From an uncultured Lachnospiraceae bacterium (lineage in GTDB: Bacteria; Bacillota; Clostridia; Lachnospirales; Lachnospiraceae), in contig CACYNO010000001.1 in NCBI GenBank assembly GCA_902775895.1, positions 248,001 through 312,000 of the forward strand: a stretch of DNA of 64,000 nucleotides, read 5' to 3'. Positions 55,397 to 64,000 of this stretch are shown piece after piece. The position numbers were made by a program, and so were the translations under genes. The notes under the pieces were generated by a model. It did no database searches. It was not told where the DNA came from and saw only the letters and a program-made list of their open reading frames with translations. The first letter of the stretch is position 1; each line of letters begins with the position of its first letter.

Positions 55397-55426
55397 TTGA
55401 AATCCTGTGGGTGAGTGTGGTAGAAT
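55397..55426 (+). promoter_or_regulatory. promoter of the VaFE surface protein gene
   Basis: TTGAAA (55397-55402), 18 bases, TAGAAT (55421-55426). A leader of about 120 bases follows and contains an AT-rich hairpin (TTTTAAACCAAATC with CGATTTTGGTTAAAA, 55479-55519). Confidence 0.6.
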
Positions 55427-55553
55427 CGGCAATTAAGTGGTGTGTTCTGCACTACATAGGTATTGTTAACGGTATTTTTAGTTTTAAACCAAATCAAAAC
55501 AATCCGATTTTGGTTAAAAGAGACATGTAGTAAAGGAAAGAGAGTTTTTTGAA

Positions 55554-58250
55554 ATGAGTAATAAGAAATTTGTAAAAAAATTATTGCCTATCATCATGGC
55601 GCCGTCATTGGTGTGCGGAGTTGCACTGCAGGCCGGCAACAATATGCCTGCTTATGCAGCTGAAGGCACATGGATCTATGTCGATGGTGCAAACGGCAAT
55701 GACAATAACGACGGTAAATCTGCAGGCTCAGCAGTTAAAAGCTGGGAGAAGGCAAGGAATCTTCTCGGGTGTGACGAAGGTGGTATCTACGTTACAGGAA
55801 CTGTCGATGCCAGCGGAGATATCTATACCAAGAATCCTGAAAAGCAGACGGTAAAAAGAACATCTGATATAGTTATGTTCAATGTTTCCAGCGAAGCTAC
55901 TTTTATTAGCATTGACGTTGATGGCGGTAGTGATAGCGGCAATTTCAACGAGCCGGCTATTAAGCCGGAGGCAAATGCTAAATTGAATTTTCTTAAAGGG
56001 GCTAAGTTCCACAATGTTGGATATGTCGAGGATTCGTCAAAAAATGACGAAAAAGAAGGCTATGGTATGGGACAGCCTGACAATCTGTATGGTAGTGCGG
56101 TATGCTTGCTGACACAAGGCGTTACTATACTTGTTGATGGAGCTGAATTTACCAACAATGATGGCAAGGGAATTTTCTTTGCACCACTCAGCGGTTTTAA
56201 CTTAGGTCCTGAAGGCGTTTCACTGACTATGAAGTCGGGTAAGGTAACTGGCAATAAAGGCTATTTCTACCATAACGAATGTACAGTCGGTAAGAATGAT
56301 GTATATATCTACAACGCATTAATAGCAAACAATGACGCTTCCAAAACGAGTGAAAGGTATTCAGGTCTTAGCTACAGGAACCGTACTGGCGTCATATATG
56401 TATGCGATTCTGGTACCATAAAGATTCGCTCCTTGGATGGTGCTGCCATCTTCGATAATGATGCTCATGATATTTTATATCTTAGGAATGATGGTCAAGA
56501 TAACATAACCTTTGAAAATAATTCTATAATGCTCGGAGGCGGTAATCCCAACTGGGAGCATGGTACACAAGATGATTCTTATGAACACCCCACAGAGGGT
56601 CACAAAGAACAGCATTATGATGTATATAACTCCAACCCTTCAGACGGTGCAAAATCCGATGCTGAAGATGTGGCAACCAGTATCTTTACAGGCAATCAAA
56701 GCACACTTATCGATTCCAATGGTACAGTGCATTTCGGTAAGGGATCTGAGACAGTGCCTGAAACCCCAACAGTTCAGATAGACCAGACCTGCGAAGATGT
56801 GACAACGACAGCAACAACGACAGCAACAACAACAGCAACAACAACTGCAACAACGACAACTCCTGCTCCAAAAACGGGTTCTCTTGCGACAACCGTCAGC
56901 GTAGATGGTAAGAGTTCTTCAGCGTCCAAGTCTGTTGAAGTTGAGGCAGGAACATATAGTGTAGATGATACTATTACATACACAGATTTAACAGGCGGAG
57001 CAACATATATCATAAAAGGCCAGCTTGTATGTGTCGATGATGAGACTGTAATAAGCACGAAAGACGAAGAATTTGTTGCTGATGATTCTGGTTCCGGAAC
57101 ATGGACAGTTACATTCGAGAATGTGAATCTTGAAGCAGGTAAGAAATATGTTGTATATGAGTCGGCTGTTAACAAAGACGATGCAAATGATAAAGCAGAG
57201 CACAAAGACAAGACTGCCAAGGCTCAGACAGTAGTCGTTAAAAAAGAGAGCGAGACAACAACTTCCAAAGAGGAGACAACAACGTCTAAAGAAGAGACAA
57301 CAACATCTAAAGAGGAGACAACAACTTCCAAAGAAGAGACAACAACGTCCAAAGAAGAGACAACAACGTCTAAAGAAGAGACAACAACACCTAAAGAGGA
57401 GACAACAACTTCCAAAGAAGGGACAACAACTTCCAAAGAGGAAACAACAACTTCCAAAGAGGATACAACAACTACTAAAGAAGAGACCACAAAATCTGTA
57501 GAGGAGACAACAACTTCGGAAGAAGAAACTACAACAACAACTTCAAAAAAAGGCGAGCTTGCTACAACAGTAAAGGCGGGCGGAAAGACTGCTTCTGCAG
57601 ATGCTGAATTAAGTCTTACATTTGATGAGACAAAAGCGGTTCAGACAATTACTGACACAATTACCTATACTAATCTTGTTAAAGGTGTTACATACACAGT
57701 AACAGGAACAATTGTGGAGATTGATGAGAATGGTAAGATCATCAACCCGGAAGTGGCAACAAACACAATTGAATGTGTTGCAGATGATGTAAATGGTGAG
57801 TGGGAAATGAATTTTGAAAATGTAACAATTCAGCCACTCAAGAAATATGTTGTATTTGAGTCAGCTTACGCAGCAGGTGGCGAAGACGAAAATGCAACTC
57901 AGGAAAATCCGATCACTCATAAGGATGTAAATGATAAGGCTCAGACAATCATTACAGAGGGTGAAAACGAAAAGATTCTTGATGATGTTGAAGAGGGATC
58001 TACATCTGCTACAGTTATTGCTTCAGCTGACAGCAATGAAAATAACGGCGGAAGTGATAACAACAGTGGTAACAACAATGGAAACAACGGTGGAAGCAAC
58101 AGCAATGGCAGCAGTTCAAAAGGAACAAGCGGACCGAACACAGGAGATTCAGCTAACACAGCTCTCTATGTAACAGCAGCTGTCGCAGCCGCAGGCATCG
58201 CAGTTACTTCTATTGCGCTTGGAACAAAGAAAAGAAGCAAGAGAAGATGA
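55554..58250 (+). CDS. cell-wall-anchored surface protein with beta-helix head, VaFE domains and ETTTSKE stalk
   Basis: An 898-residue exported protein. The signal peptide ends near AYAAEG. A beta-helix-like head follows (about 35-400), then a Thr/Ala linker (about 410-440) and a first VaFE-type beta domain (SLATTVSVDG to AKAQTVVV) with the closing HKDKTAKAQT. A stalk of 14 seven-residue ETTTSKE-type units is next, then a second VaFE domain (ELATTVKAGG to DKAQTI) and a Gly/Asn/Ser linker. The C-terminal sorting signal is GPNTGD, hydrophobic helix, KKRSKRR. VaFE domains can form internal ester or isopeptide-type crosslinks. Anchoring would be by sortase; the LPxTG variant suggests a matched sortase elsewhere. 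Confidence 0.88.
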   Translation: MSNKKFVKKLLPIIMAPSLVCGVALQAGNNMPAYAAEGTWIYVDGANGNDNNDGKSAGSAVKSWEKARNLLGCDEGGIYVTGTVDASGDIYTKNPEKQTVKRTSDIVMFNVSSEATFISIDVDGGSDSGNFNEPAIKPEANAKLNFLKGAKFHNVGYVEDSSKNDEKEGYGMGQPDNLYGSAVCLLTQGVTILVDGAEFTNNDGKGIFFAPLSGFNLGPEGVSLTMKSGKVTGNKGYFYHNECTVGKNDVYIYNALIANNDASKTSERYSGLSYRNRTGVIYVCDSGTIKIRSLDGAAIFDNDAHDILYLRNDGQDNITFENNSIMLGGGNPNWEHGTQDDSYEHPTEGHKEQHYDVYNSNPSDGAKSDAEDVATSIFTGNQSTLIDSNGTVHFGKGSETVPETPTVQIDQTCEDVTTTATTTATTTATTTATTTTPAPKTGSLATTVSVDGKSSSASKSVEVEAGTYSVDDTITYTDLTGGATYIIKGQLVCVDDETVISTKDEEFVADDSGSGTWTVTFENVNLEAGKKYVVYESAVNKDDANDKAEHKDKTAKAQTVVVKKESETTTSKEETTTSKEETTTSKEETTTSKEETTTSKEETTTSKEETTTPKEETTTSKEGTTTSKEETTTSKEDTTTTKEETTKSVEETTTSEEETTTTTSKKGELATTVKAGGKTASADAELSLTFDETKAVQTITDTITYTNLVKGVTYTVTGTIVEIDENGKIINPEVATNTIECVADDVNGEWEMNFENVTIQPLKKYVVFESAYAAGGEDENATQENPITHKDVNDKAQTIITEGENEKILDDVEEGSTSATVIASADSNENNGGSDNNSGNNNGNNGGSNSNGSSSKGTSGPNTGDSANTALYVTAAVAAAGIAVTSIALGTKKRSKRR
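57247..57543 (+). repeat. 21-bp coding tandem repeat, 14 units (ETTTSKE)
   Basis: Seven-codon units giving EETTTSK with minor changes (EETTTPK, EGTTTSK, EDTTTTK, EETTKSV) run without a break. Middle units are almost identical in DNA, so copy number is likely to vary. Antisense frames here look like Val/Ser-rich ORFs but are artefacts. Confidence 0.9.
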
Positions 58251-58286
58251 TCGTCAGATAGATATCTTCTTTGAATAATTTACAGG

Positions 58287-58314
58287 GCAGACCGGTAACA
58301 TGGTCTGCTTTTTT
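58287..58314 (+). terminator. terminator of the surface protein gene
   Basis: GCAGACC pairs with GGTCTGC, then TTTTTT. Confidence 0.85.
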
Positions 58315-58335
58315 ATTGTGATTTTTCAATCGAAA

Positions 58336-58384
58336 GCCCTGTCAAGTAAAAACACTTGACAGGGCATTGCTCTTTTGATAATAT
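58336..58384 (+). promoter_or_regulatory. ylxM-ffh promoter with the -35 inside a perfect inverted repeat
   Basis: TTGACA (58356-58361), 17 bases, TAATAT (58379-58384) with TGA before it. The -35 lies in a perfect 12-base inverted repeat: GCCCTGTCAAGT at 58336-58347, six bases, ACTTGACAGGGC at 58354-58365. The upstream arm carries the same TTGACA on the other strand. Confidence 0.7.
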
Positions 58385-58425
58385 ATGCAAGGTTATGTTT
58401 CACAAGTAGCCTGAAAGAAAAAGAT

Positions 58426-58764
58426 ATGGATGATATTTTTGAACACACGCTGTTATATGATTTCTACGGAGAGCTGCTGAGCAAGCACCAGCGGGAAGTA
58501 TATGAAGATGCGGTCTTTAACGACCTGTCTCTTAGTGAAGTGGCTGAAGTCTACGGTATATCCCGTCAGGGGGCCCACGACCTTATTAAAAGGGTGAACA
58601 GGCTTCTGGCAGGATATGAGGAAAAGCTGCATATGGTGGAGCTTTTCAGAAAAGTAGAAGCGCTTGCGGAGGAGATATCCGGGCTTGCGGCCGGTGATGT
58701 TTCAAAGAAGGCTCTCACAGAGATAAAAAAGCGTGCAGATCAGATCACAGGAATACTGGGATAA
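58426..58764 (+). CDS. ylxM: YlxM-family DNA-binding protein
   Basis: A 112-residue protein with a sigma-70 region-4-like helix-turn-helix: [21 protein letters not shown], then [23 protein letters not shown]. Normal length; the start is ATG 58426, the family N-terminus. It is the usual partner upstream of ffh in Firmicutes and probably helps SRP expression or assembly. A C-terminal coiled stretch follows the HTH. ffh starts 21 bases after its stop. Confidence 0.9.
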   Translation: MDDIFEHTLLYDFYGELLSKHQREVYEDAVFNDLSLSEVAEVYGISRQGAHDLIKRVNRLLAGYEEKLHMVELFRKVEALAEEISGLAAGDVSKKALTEIKKRADQITGILG

Positions 58765-58785
58765 CCGAAAAGGAGTTGATTTCAG

Positions 58786-60141
58786 ATGGCATTTGACAGT
58801 CTTTCGGAAAAATTGCAGAACGTCTTTAAAAAGCTTCGCGGTAAAGGCCGTCTTACAGAGGCCGATGTCAAGGAAGCCGTTAAAGAAGTAAAGATAGCAC
58901 TCCTTGAAGCGGATGTTAACTTCAAAGTCGTTAAGAACTTTGTTAATTCCGTACAGGAAAAAGCCGTGGGAGAGGACGTTATGAAGTCCCTCACCCCGGG
59001 CCAGATGGTCATTAAGATAGTTAATGACGAGCTTACGGCACTCATGGGTTCCGAAAAGACAGACCTCACATTCAGAACTGACGGAGAACCCACATGCATC
59101 ATGATGGCGGGTCTTCAAGGTGCAGGTAAGACCACTACGGCGGCAAAGCTTGCGGGTAAGTTTAAGGAAGCAGGCAAGCGTCCCATTCTTGTAGCCTGTG
59201 ACGTGTACCGTCCGGCGGCCATTGACCAGTTAAAGGTGAATGGCGAGAAGATGGGGGTCGAGGTGTTTTCCATGGGTACGGATCACAGCCCCGTGGAGAT
59301 CGCAAAAGCCGGCATAGACTACGCCAGGGCGAACAACTACAACCTGGTCATTATCGATACCGCAGGACGTCTTCATATTGATGAAGATATGATGGATGAG
59401 ATAGCGGATATCAAGGAAGCAATCGGTGTGGATGAGACCGTGCTCGTGGTTGATGCCATGACCGGTCAGGACGCGGTAAACGTGGCCAAGACTTTTGATG
59501 AAAAGGTATCCGTCAGCGGTGTTATACTTACCAAGATGGACGGTGACACCCGGGGTGGTGCAGCCCTTTCCATCAAGGCAGTAACCGGAAAGCCTATATT
59601 ATATGTAGGTATGGGTGAGAAGCTTTCCGACCTGGAGCAGTTCTATCCGGACCGCATGGCGTCGAGGATACTGGGGATGGGAGACGTTATGTCCCTTATC
59701 GAGAAAGCCCAGCAGGAGATCGACGAGGAAGAAGCCGAGAAGATGACCCGCAAGCTGCAGAAGCAGGGATTTGATTTTAACGATTACCTGACTTCCATGA
59801 AGCAGCTGAGGAAGCTTGGAGGTATCGGCAAGATCATGGGTATGCTTCCCGGTATGGGGATAGCGAGCAAGCTCAAGGATGCCAATCTGGATGATGAAGA
59901 TACCCAGGCGACATTAGATCGTAACGAAGCGATCATTTTTTCCATGACACCGAAGGAACGGGCGAATCCCGATCTTCTGAACCCGTCAAGGAAAAAGAGG
60001 ATAGCAGACGGTGCCGGTGTGGATGTTGGCGAGGTGAACAGACTGGTGAAGCAGTTTGACCAGGCTAAGAAAGCCATGAAGCAGATGCCGGGACTAATGA
60101 AAGGCGGTAGAAAAGGATTATTCGGCAAGATGCCGTTTTAA
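58786..60141 (+). CDS. ffh: signal recognition particle protein Ffh
   Basis: A 451-residue GTPase. The N domain is followed by the G domain with GLQGAGKTTTAAK, DTAGRLHIDEDMM, TKMDGDTRGGAALS and the GxGE (GMGEKLSDLEQF) motif. The Met-rich M domain (about 295-451; MKQLRKLGG, MLPGM, KQMPGLMKGG) binds 4.5S RNA and signal peptides. It targets nascent membrane and secretory proteins. AAAGGAG precedes it; rpsP follows 48 bases later. Confidence 0.97.
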   Translation: MAFDSLSEKLQNVFKKLRGKGRLTEADVKEAVKEVKIALLEADVNFKVVKNFVNSVQEKAVGEDVMKSLTPGQMVIKIVNDELTALMGSEKTDLTFRTDGEPTCIMMAGLQGAGKTTTAAKLAGKFKEAGKRPILVACDVYRPAAIDQLKVNGEKMGVEVFSMGTDHSPVEIAKAGIDYARANNYNLVIIDTAGRLHIDEDMMDEIADIKEAIGVDETVLVVDAMTGQDAVNVAKTFDEKVSVSGVILTKMDGDTRGGAALSIKAVTGKPILYVGMGEKLSDLEQFYPDRMASRILGMGDVMSLIEKAQQEIDEEEAEKMTRKLQKQGFDFNDYLTSMKQLRKLGGIGKIMGMLPGMGIASKLKDANLDDEDTQATLDRNEAIIFSMTPKERANPDLLNPSRKKRIADGAGVDVGEVNRLVKQFDQAKKAMKQMPGLMKGGRKGLFGKMPF

Positions 60142-60188
60142 CCTTTTTGAATAAATTTTACACATTATTTTGAAGGAGAAAGGACACT

Positions 60189-60425
60189 ATGGTAAAGATT
60201 AGATTAAAGAGATTAGGCGCTAAGAAAAAGCCTGTTTACAGAGTTGTTGTGGCAGATTCAAGATCTCCCAGGAACGGAAGATTCATTGAAGAGATCGGCG
60301 TTTATGATCCCAACATCGAGCCTGCTAAGTTTGAAGTAGACTCCGAGAAGGCCAAGAAGTGGCTTGAGACGGGCGCACAGCCTACTGAGACAGTTGCAAG
60401 ACTTTTCAAGAACGCAGGGATCTGA
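60189..60425 (+). CDS. rpsP: 30S ribosomal protein S16
   Basis: A 78-residue S16 with the [32 protein letters not shown] signature in pieces ([31 protein letters not shown]) and a complete C-terminus. Standard neighbour of ffh and khpA. GAAGGAG upstream. Confidence 0.97.
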   Translation: MVKIRLKRLGAKKKPVYRVVVADSRSPRNGRFIEEIGVYDPNIEPAKFEVDSEKAKKWLETGAQPTETVARLFKNAGI

Positions 60426-60454
60426 TTGATAAATTTTAACGGAGGATTTCGTTA

Positions 60455-60685
60455 ATGGAAGAATTGGTGGAGAGCATAGCAAAAGCTCTGGTTAACTACC
60501 CGGACAGCGTCAGGGTTGAGTCGGAGACAAAGGATGACGAGGTCATCATTCATCTGACTACCGCGCCTGAGGATATGGGTAAGGTCATCGGAAAGTCCGG
60601 TAAGATCGCAAAGGCCATAAGGACACTGATAAATGCTGCGTCTGACGAACCCGGTAAAAAAGTGAGGGTAAGTATAGATGGCTGA
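60455..60685 (+). CDS. khpA: KH-domain RNA-binding protein KhpA (YlqC)
   Basis: A 76-residue single KH domain. The GxxG loop is in VIGKSGKIAKAIRTL; LVNYPDSVRV and the closing VRVSIDG are family landmarks. KhpA works with KhpB in RNA regulation and cell-size control. It overlaps rimM by eight bases. GGAGG precedes it. Confidence 0.95.
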   Translation: MEELVESIAKALVNYPDSVRVESETKDDEVIIHLTTAPEDMGKVIGKSGKIAKAIRTLINAASDEPGKKVRVSIDG

Positions 60686-61199
60686 TAAAAAGGATTGTTT
60701 AAGGGTCGGGGTCATAGTTACCACCCACGGCATACGTGGTGAGGTAAAGGTTTTTCCGACTACGGACGATGCTGAGAGATTCAGAGATCTTAAGACGTGC
60801 TTTGTGGACGCAAGAAGAAGCCTTATCCCTCTGGAGGTCAGATCCGTAAAGTTTTTCAAACAGTTTGTTATATTGGGTTTTAAGGACTACGACAATATAA
60901 ACGATGTTTTGGAATTTGTTAAAAGGGATCTTCTCGTGGAGCGAAAGGATGCTGTTGAGCTGAAGCCGGGAGAATACTTTATATGCGACCTTGTGGGGCA
61001 TAAGGTACTTTCCGATACGGGCGAGGAGCTGGGCGTATTAAAGGATGTTATCACATCATCTGCCAATAATGTATATGTAGTTAAAAGACCGGAAGGTAAA
61101 GACCTGCTGATACCTGTTATTCCCGAATGTGTCCTTGGACACGACATGGAAAAGGGTGTTACGACGGTTCATTTATTGGATGGTCTGCTGGATTTATAA
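60678..61199 (+). CDS. rimM: 16S rRNA maturation factor RimM
   Basis: A 173-residue protein. VGVIVTTHGIRGEVKVFPTT starts the RimM domain, and a PRC barrel (YFICDLVGHKV, LLIPVIPECV) follows. It assists 30S head assembly with S19. In most Firmicutes trmD comes next; here rplS follows after only 18 bases. Confidence 0.95.
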   Translation: MADKKDCLRVGVIVTTHGIRGEVKVFPTTDDAERFRDLKTCFVDARRSLIPLEVRSVKFFKQFVILGFKDYDNINDVLEFVKRDLLVERKDAVELKPGEYFICDLVGHKVLSDTGEELGVLKDVITSSANNVYVVKRPEGKDLLIPVIPECVLGHDMEKGVTTVHLLDGLLDL

Positions 61200-61217
61200 G
61201 ATTTATGGAGGAGCATA

Positions 61218-61565
61218 ATGAAAGATTTTATTTCTGAGATTGAAGCCGGCCAGATGAAGTCAGAGATACCTGAGTTCAAGGTTGGTGACGTGGTTAAGGT
61301 TTCCAACAGGATCAAAGAGGGAAACCGTGAGAGAACACAGATTTTTGAGGGAACTGTTATAAAAAAGCAGGGAACAGGCGCACGCAAGACTTTCACCGTA
61401 AGAAAGCTTTCAAACGGTGTGGGTGTTGAGAAGACTTTCCCAATCCATTCCCCTAACGTAGAAGGTGTAAAGGTTGTAAGAGAAGGTAAAGCAAGAAGAG
61501 CTAAGCTGTTCTATCTCCGTGAGAGAAAGGGTAAGGCTGCTAAGGTTAAGGCTCTTGTAAAATAA
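61218..61565 (+). CDS. rplS: 50S ribosomal protein L19
   Basis: A 115-residue L19: [54 protein letters not shown] and the [12 protein letters not shown] end are standard. GGAGGAG precedes the ATG. A terminator follows its stop. Confidence 0.97.
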   Translation: MKDFISEIEAGQMKSEIPEFKVGDVVKVSNRIKEGNRERTQIFEGTVIKKQGTGARKTFTVRKLSNGVGVEKTFPIHSPNVEGVKVVREGKARRAKLFYLRERKGKAAKVKALVK

Positions 61566-61576
61566 TATGTTATTTC

Positions 61577-61615
61577 GGACAATTGCCTGTCGGATCCGGG
61601 TGGTTGTCCCTTTTT
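61577..61615 (+). terminator. rplS terminator
   Basis: GGACAATTGCC pairs with GGGTGGTTGTCC (partial) and is followed by five T, within the short gap before ylqF. Confidence 0.7.
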
Positions 61616-61629
61616 GTAAAGGAGTCATC

Positions 61630-62499
61630 ATGAATAATTATCAGTGGTACCCGGGTCACATGGCCAAAGCCTTAAAGAGTATGAGAGAAGACGTAAAGTC
61701 TGTTGATGTTCTTTTGGAGCTTGTGGATGCCAGGGCGCCGGAGAGTACTGTGAATCCCAATATTGCAGAGCTTGCAAAGGGAAAGATACATATCCTTATA
61801 TTAAATAAAAGGGATATGGCGGATGACTCCGTTACAAAAAGATGGTTGGAATATTACAAAGGTAAAAATATAAACGCAGTAGCAGTAGATGCCAAGTCAA
61901 AAGAAGATATAAAGCACGTTAACACTCTTATCGACAGGCTTGCGGATGAGAAATTCTCAGGTGCCGATACACGTCTTGCAAAAGCAGTGGAGGCTGTGGG
62001 TGGTAAGCTTAAGGACCGGAGTATAAAGATAATGGTCACGGGGATACCCAATGTGGGTAAATCAACATTTATCAATTCCTTTGCCGGAAAAGCAGGAACC
62101 AGGACGGGGAACCGCCCCGGAGTCACTAAGGGTAAACAGTGGATAAGGATCAGAAAAGGGCGTGAGCTTCTTGATACCCCGGGAGTGCTTTATGTGAAAC
62201 CTTTAAGCGAAGAGGCGGGTATGCGTCTTGCTTTTATCGGATCTTTGAATGACAACAATCTTAATATCGACGAACTGGCACTGGATTTTTTAAAGTGGGT
62301 CATCGTCACTTATCCCGGGACTATCATAGACAGATACAGCGTTCCCGAAGAAGAAGCCCTTGAGACCATGGAAGCAATAGGTGCAAAGCGTGGGGCTCTG
62401 AAGCGGGGCGGTGTTATTGACTATGAAAAGACCGCAGGGATCATCATTGATGATTTCAGGAACGGAAGACTTGGAAAGATGAGTTTGGAGAAGCCATGA
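61630..62499 (+). CDS. ylqF: ribosome biogenesis GTPase YlqF (RbgA)
   Basis: A 289-residue circularly permuted GTPase. [12 protein letters not shown] and [11 protein letters not shown] open it, G4 is NKRDMAD, G1 [12 protein letters not shown] and G3 DTPG follow, then a C-terminal helical domain. It acts late in 50S assembly. Start ATG 61630 after AAAGGAG; the frame stays open upstream into the rplS terminator. Overlaps rnhB by four bases. Confidence 0.95.
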   Translation: MNNYQWYPGHMAKALKSMREDVKSVDVLLELVDARAPESTVNPNIAELAKGKIHILILNKRDMADDSVTKRWLEYYKGKNINAVAVDAKSKEDIKHVNTLIDRLADEKFSGADTRLAKAVEAVGGKLKDRSIKIMVTGIPNVGKSTFINSFAGKAGTRTGNRPGVTKGKQWIRIRKGRELLDTPGVLYVKPLSEEAGMRLAFIGSLNDNNLNIDELALDFLKWVIVTYPGTIIDRYSVPEEEALETMEAIGAKRGALKRGGVIDYEKTAGIIIDDFRNGRLGKMSLEKP

Positions 62500-63140
62500 A
62501 CATAAAACCTGAAAAGTTAGAGGCAGAGCTGGAACGTCTTGAGCAGATGAGTGTCTATGAAAAAGAATACGACTCCTGCGGTCTGGTATGCGGTGTGGAT
62601 GAAGCAGGGCGCGGACCTTTGGCAGGACCTGTGGTTGCAGCCGCCGTCATTCTACCTAAGGATGATAAGATCCTTTTTGTAAACGACTCCAAGAAACTTT
62701 CCGAAAAAAAGAGAGAAGCCCTTTTTGATGAGATAAAAGAAAAGGCCGTTTCTTACGGTATCGGTATAGTAGATCATAAGCGTATAGATGAGATCAATAT
62801 CCTTCAGGCAACTTTTGAGGCGATGCGTGAAGCGGTAGGACAACTGACACCGGCACCGTCTGTCTGTCTTAATGATGCGGTGACTATCCCGGGTATAGAT
62901 ATAAAGCAGGTCCCCATCGTAAAAGGTGATGCAAAAAGCGTATCCATAGCTGCGGCAAGTATTCTTGCCAAAGTTACAAGGGATAAGATCATGGTTGGAC
63001 TGGGTGAAAAATATCCTGAATACGGTTTTGAAAAGCACAAAGGATACGGCACTAAAGCCCACACAGAGGCGATATTAAAATACGGTCCCGTGCCTGAGCA
63101 CAGGAGGACATTTCTTAAAAAATTGTTAGGTGAAGCGTAG
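62496..63140 (+). CDS. rnhB: ribonuclease HII
   Basis: A 214-residue type 2 RNase [21 protein letters not shown] holds the DE catalytic pair, [12 protein letters not shown] is typical, and the third Asp lies in LNDAVT. It removes ribonucleotides from DNA. Overlaps ylqF by four bases and is directly followed by yraN. Confidence 0.96.
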   Translation: MNIKPEKLEAELERLEQMSVYEKEYDSCGLVCGVDEAGRGPLAGPVVAAAVILPKDDKILFVNDSKKLSEKKREALFDEIKEKAVSYGIGIVDHKRIDEINILQATFEAMREAVGQLTPAPSVCLNDAVTIPGIDIKQVPIVKGDAKSVSIAAASILAKVTRDKIMVGLGEKYPEYGFEKHKGYGTKAHTEAILKYGPVPEHRRTFLKKLLGEA

Positions 63141-63148
63141 AGGTGAAT

Positions 63149-63508
63149 TTGATAAACAAAAGAAAGATCGGAACTGAAGGTGAGATGATTGCCTCAGATT
63201 TCCTAAAACGCAACGGATTGGATATACTGGAAAGGAATTATCGTAACCGTTACGGTGAGATAGATCTTATAGCAAAAGACCGTGACACCTTAGTCTTTAC
63301 GGAGGTAAAGTTCAGGAAAGACGAGTTAGCGGGACATCCCATTGAAGCGGTGAATGTGGGCAAACAGAGAGTTATCAGGAATGTTGCAAGACATTTTATG
63401 TATAATAAGGGTTATGACGATGATACATACTGTAGGTTTGACGTGATAGGTATCATTGCGGACGGTGAGGACGAACCGGACATTACATGGGTCCGGGATG
63501 CATTTTGA
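63149..63508 (+). CDS. YraN / UPF0102 family nuclease-like protein
   Basis: A 119-residue protein (121 if GTG 63143 is used). KIGTEGEMIASDFLKRNG, NYRNRYGEIDLIAKD and TLVFTEVKFRK show the PD-(D/E)xK-type fold. TTG 63149 is preferred because AGAGG is five bases upstream; GTG 63143 overlaps that site. Usual neighbour of rnhB. DNA-related role inferred. Confidence 0.9.
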   Translation: MINKRKIGTEGEMIASDFLKRNGLDILERNYRNRYGEIDLIAKDRDTLVFTEVKFRKDELAGHPIEAVNVGKQRVIRNVARHFMYNKGYDDDTYCRFDVIGIIADGEDEPDITWVRDAF

Positions 63509-63533
63509 AGATTAATGACGGGGAAATAATAAA

Positions 63534-64000
63534 ATGAGAAAACCGATAGTGGCCATAGTAGGAAGGCCGAATGTAGGAAAAAGTACACTTTTTAACGACC
63601 TGGCGGGAGAGCGCATTTCCATAGTTCAGGATACTCCCGGTGTTACCAGGGACAGGATATATGCCGACGTGGAATGGAACGGCAGGCTTTTCACCCTTAT
63701 TGATACAGGCGGTATTGAGCCGGAAAGCAAAGATATCATTCTCTCACAGATGAGGCAGCAGGCGCAGATCGCTATTGATACCGCTGATGTTATCGTTTTT
63801 TTGACGGATGTTCAGCAAGGGCTTACCGATAATGATGACAAAGTTGCACAGATGCTTCGTAAGTCGGGTAAGCCTGTTATTCTTGTGGTAAACAAAGTTG
63901 ATAACTTTGAAAAATATCAGTCGGATGTATACGAGTTCTATAACTTAGGTATGGGAGAGCCTGTGCCGGTGTCTGCGGGAGCTAAGCTTGGCATCGGTGA
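63534..64000 (+). CDS. der: ribosome biogenesis GTPase Der (EngA), 3'-truncated by window
   Basis: ATG 63534; the frame runs off the window, about 155 residues visible. G1 [16 protein letters not shown], the G2 [11 protein letters not shown], the G3 DTGG and G4 NKVD belong to the first GTPase domain; the second GTPase and KH domains lie beyond. It acts in 50S assembly. GGGGAAATAATAAA precedes the start (weak ribosome site). Confidence 0.95.
   Translation, partial: MRKPIVAIVGRPNVGKSTLFNDLAGERISIVQDTPGVTRDRIYADVEWNGRLFTLIDTGGIEPESKDIILSQMRQQAQIAIDTADVIVFLTDVQQGLTDNDDKVAQMLRKSGKPVILVVNKVDNFEKYQSDVYEFYNLGMGEPVPVSAGAKLGIG

Noticed and set aside
57224..57490. Val/Ser-rich open frame on the minus strand
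   Set aside because: It is the antisense of the ETTTSKE repeats; no ribosome site or independent composition supports a gene.
57247..57543. Regular 21-bp repeats resembling a CRISPR-like array
   Set aside because: The units are in frame with a long open reading frame, have no unique spacers and encode ETTTSKE, so they are coding repeats.
49700..58300. Genomic island or prophage around the surface genes
   Set aside because: No integrase, transposase, attachment repeats or phage genes; the region ends cleanly in core translation genes.

Overview
The window looks like chromosome from a Lachnospiraceae-type Clostridium relative (Butyrivibrio, Roseburia and similar genera). I infer this from the moderate GC content, the strong AGGAGG-type ribosome binding sites, Thr/Glu-rich linkers in exported proteins, a very long acyl-CoA dehydratase activase, an electron-bifurcating-type pyrK/pyrD pair, a T-box controlled aspS-gatAB operon and a VaFE surface protein. 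No rRNA, tRNA, insertion sequence, prophage or CRISPR array was seen. Most of the window is dense core genome with short spacers. The exceptions are two very long palindromes, several regulated leaders and a surface-protein region.

Layout. 1-4.8 kb: a degenerate M13 peptidase-like protein with a MacB-type ABC ATPase and FtsX permease. 4.9-9.7 kb: exopolysaccharide genes (sugar-phosphate transferase, GT4, GT2, HAD-like protein). 9.8-11.9 kb (minus): a triple RidA fusion and gpmA. 12-16.9 kb: TrpB2, mtaB, hisF, ung and a LOG-family protein. 17-21.2 kb (minus): a 1413-residue activase. 21.5-28.6 kb: rpmE, prmC, prfA, hom, an RNase H, an aminotransferase, hisC and queH. 28.7-34.3 kb: two unknown small proteins, guaB, a giant palindrome, argS and a GT2. 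34.3-38.3 kb: pyrC, pyrF, pyrK and pyrD. 38.4-40.4 kb (minus): coaBC and a cystatin-like lipoprotein.

40.5-44.7 kb is a ferrous-iron locus: a Cys-rich FeoB-associated protein, Sir2, two feoA genes and feoB, with shared GTTAG/CTAAC inverted repeats just after two consensus promoters. 44.7-49.7 kb is a T-box operon for tRNA-dependent amidation, holding an AspRS-GatC fusion, GatA and GatB. 49.7-58.3 kb is accessory surface and lipoprotein territory, with an alcohol dehydrogenase and a G3E GTPase/YcgQ-like fusion. 58.4-64 kb is the translation and ribosome cluster ylxM-ffh-rpsP-khpA-rimM-rplS-ylqF-rnhB-yraN-der, in which trmD is missing from its usual slot.

The most unusual system is the amidation operon. 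AspRS carries the His/Gly-Gly signature of non-discriminating enzymes and a complete GatC at its C-terminus. GatA lacks its N-terminus, the cis-Ser, the nucleophilic Ser (now Thr) and the glutamine-anchoring residues, while GatB looks intact. This suggests a covalently linked transamidosome that either does not draw ammonia from glutamine in the usual way or works in another role. Other notable items are a single-chain RidA trimer, a cystatin-like secreted lipoprotein, an M13 pseudoenzyme, an acidic insertion in FeoB, an undescribed leader ORF before feoA, and the 229-bp palindrome after guaB. All calls come from reading sequence only; no database was searched.
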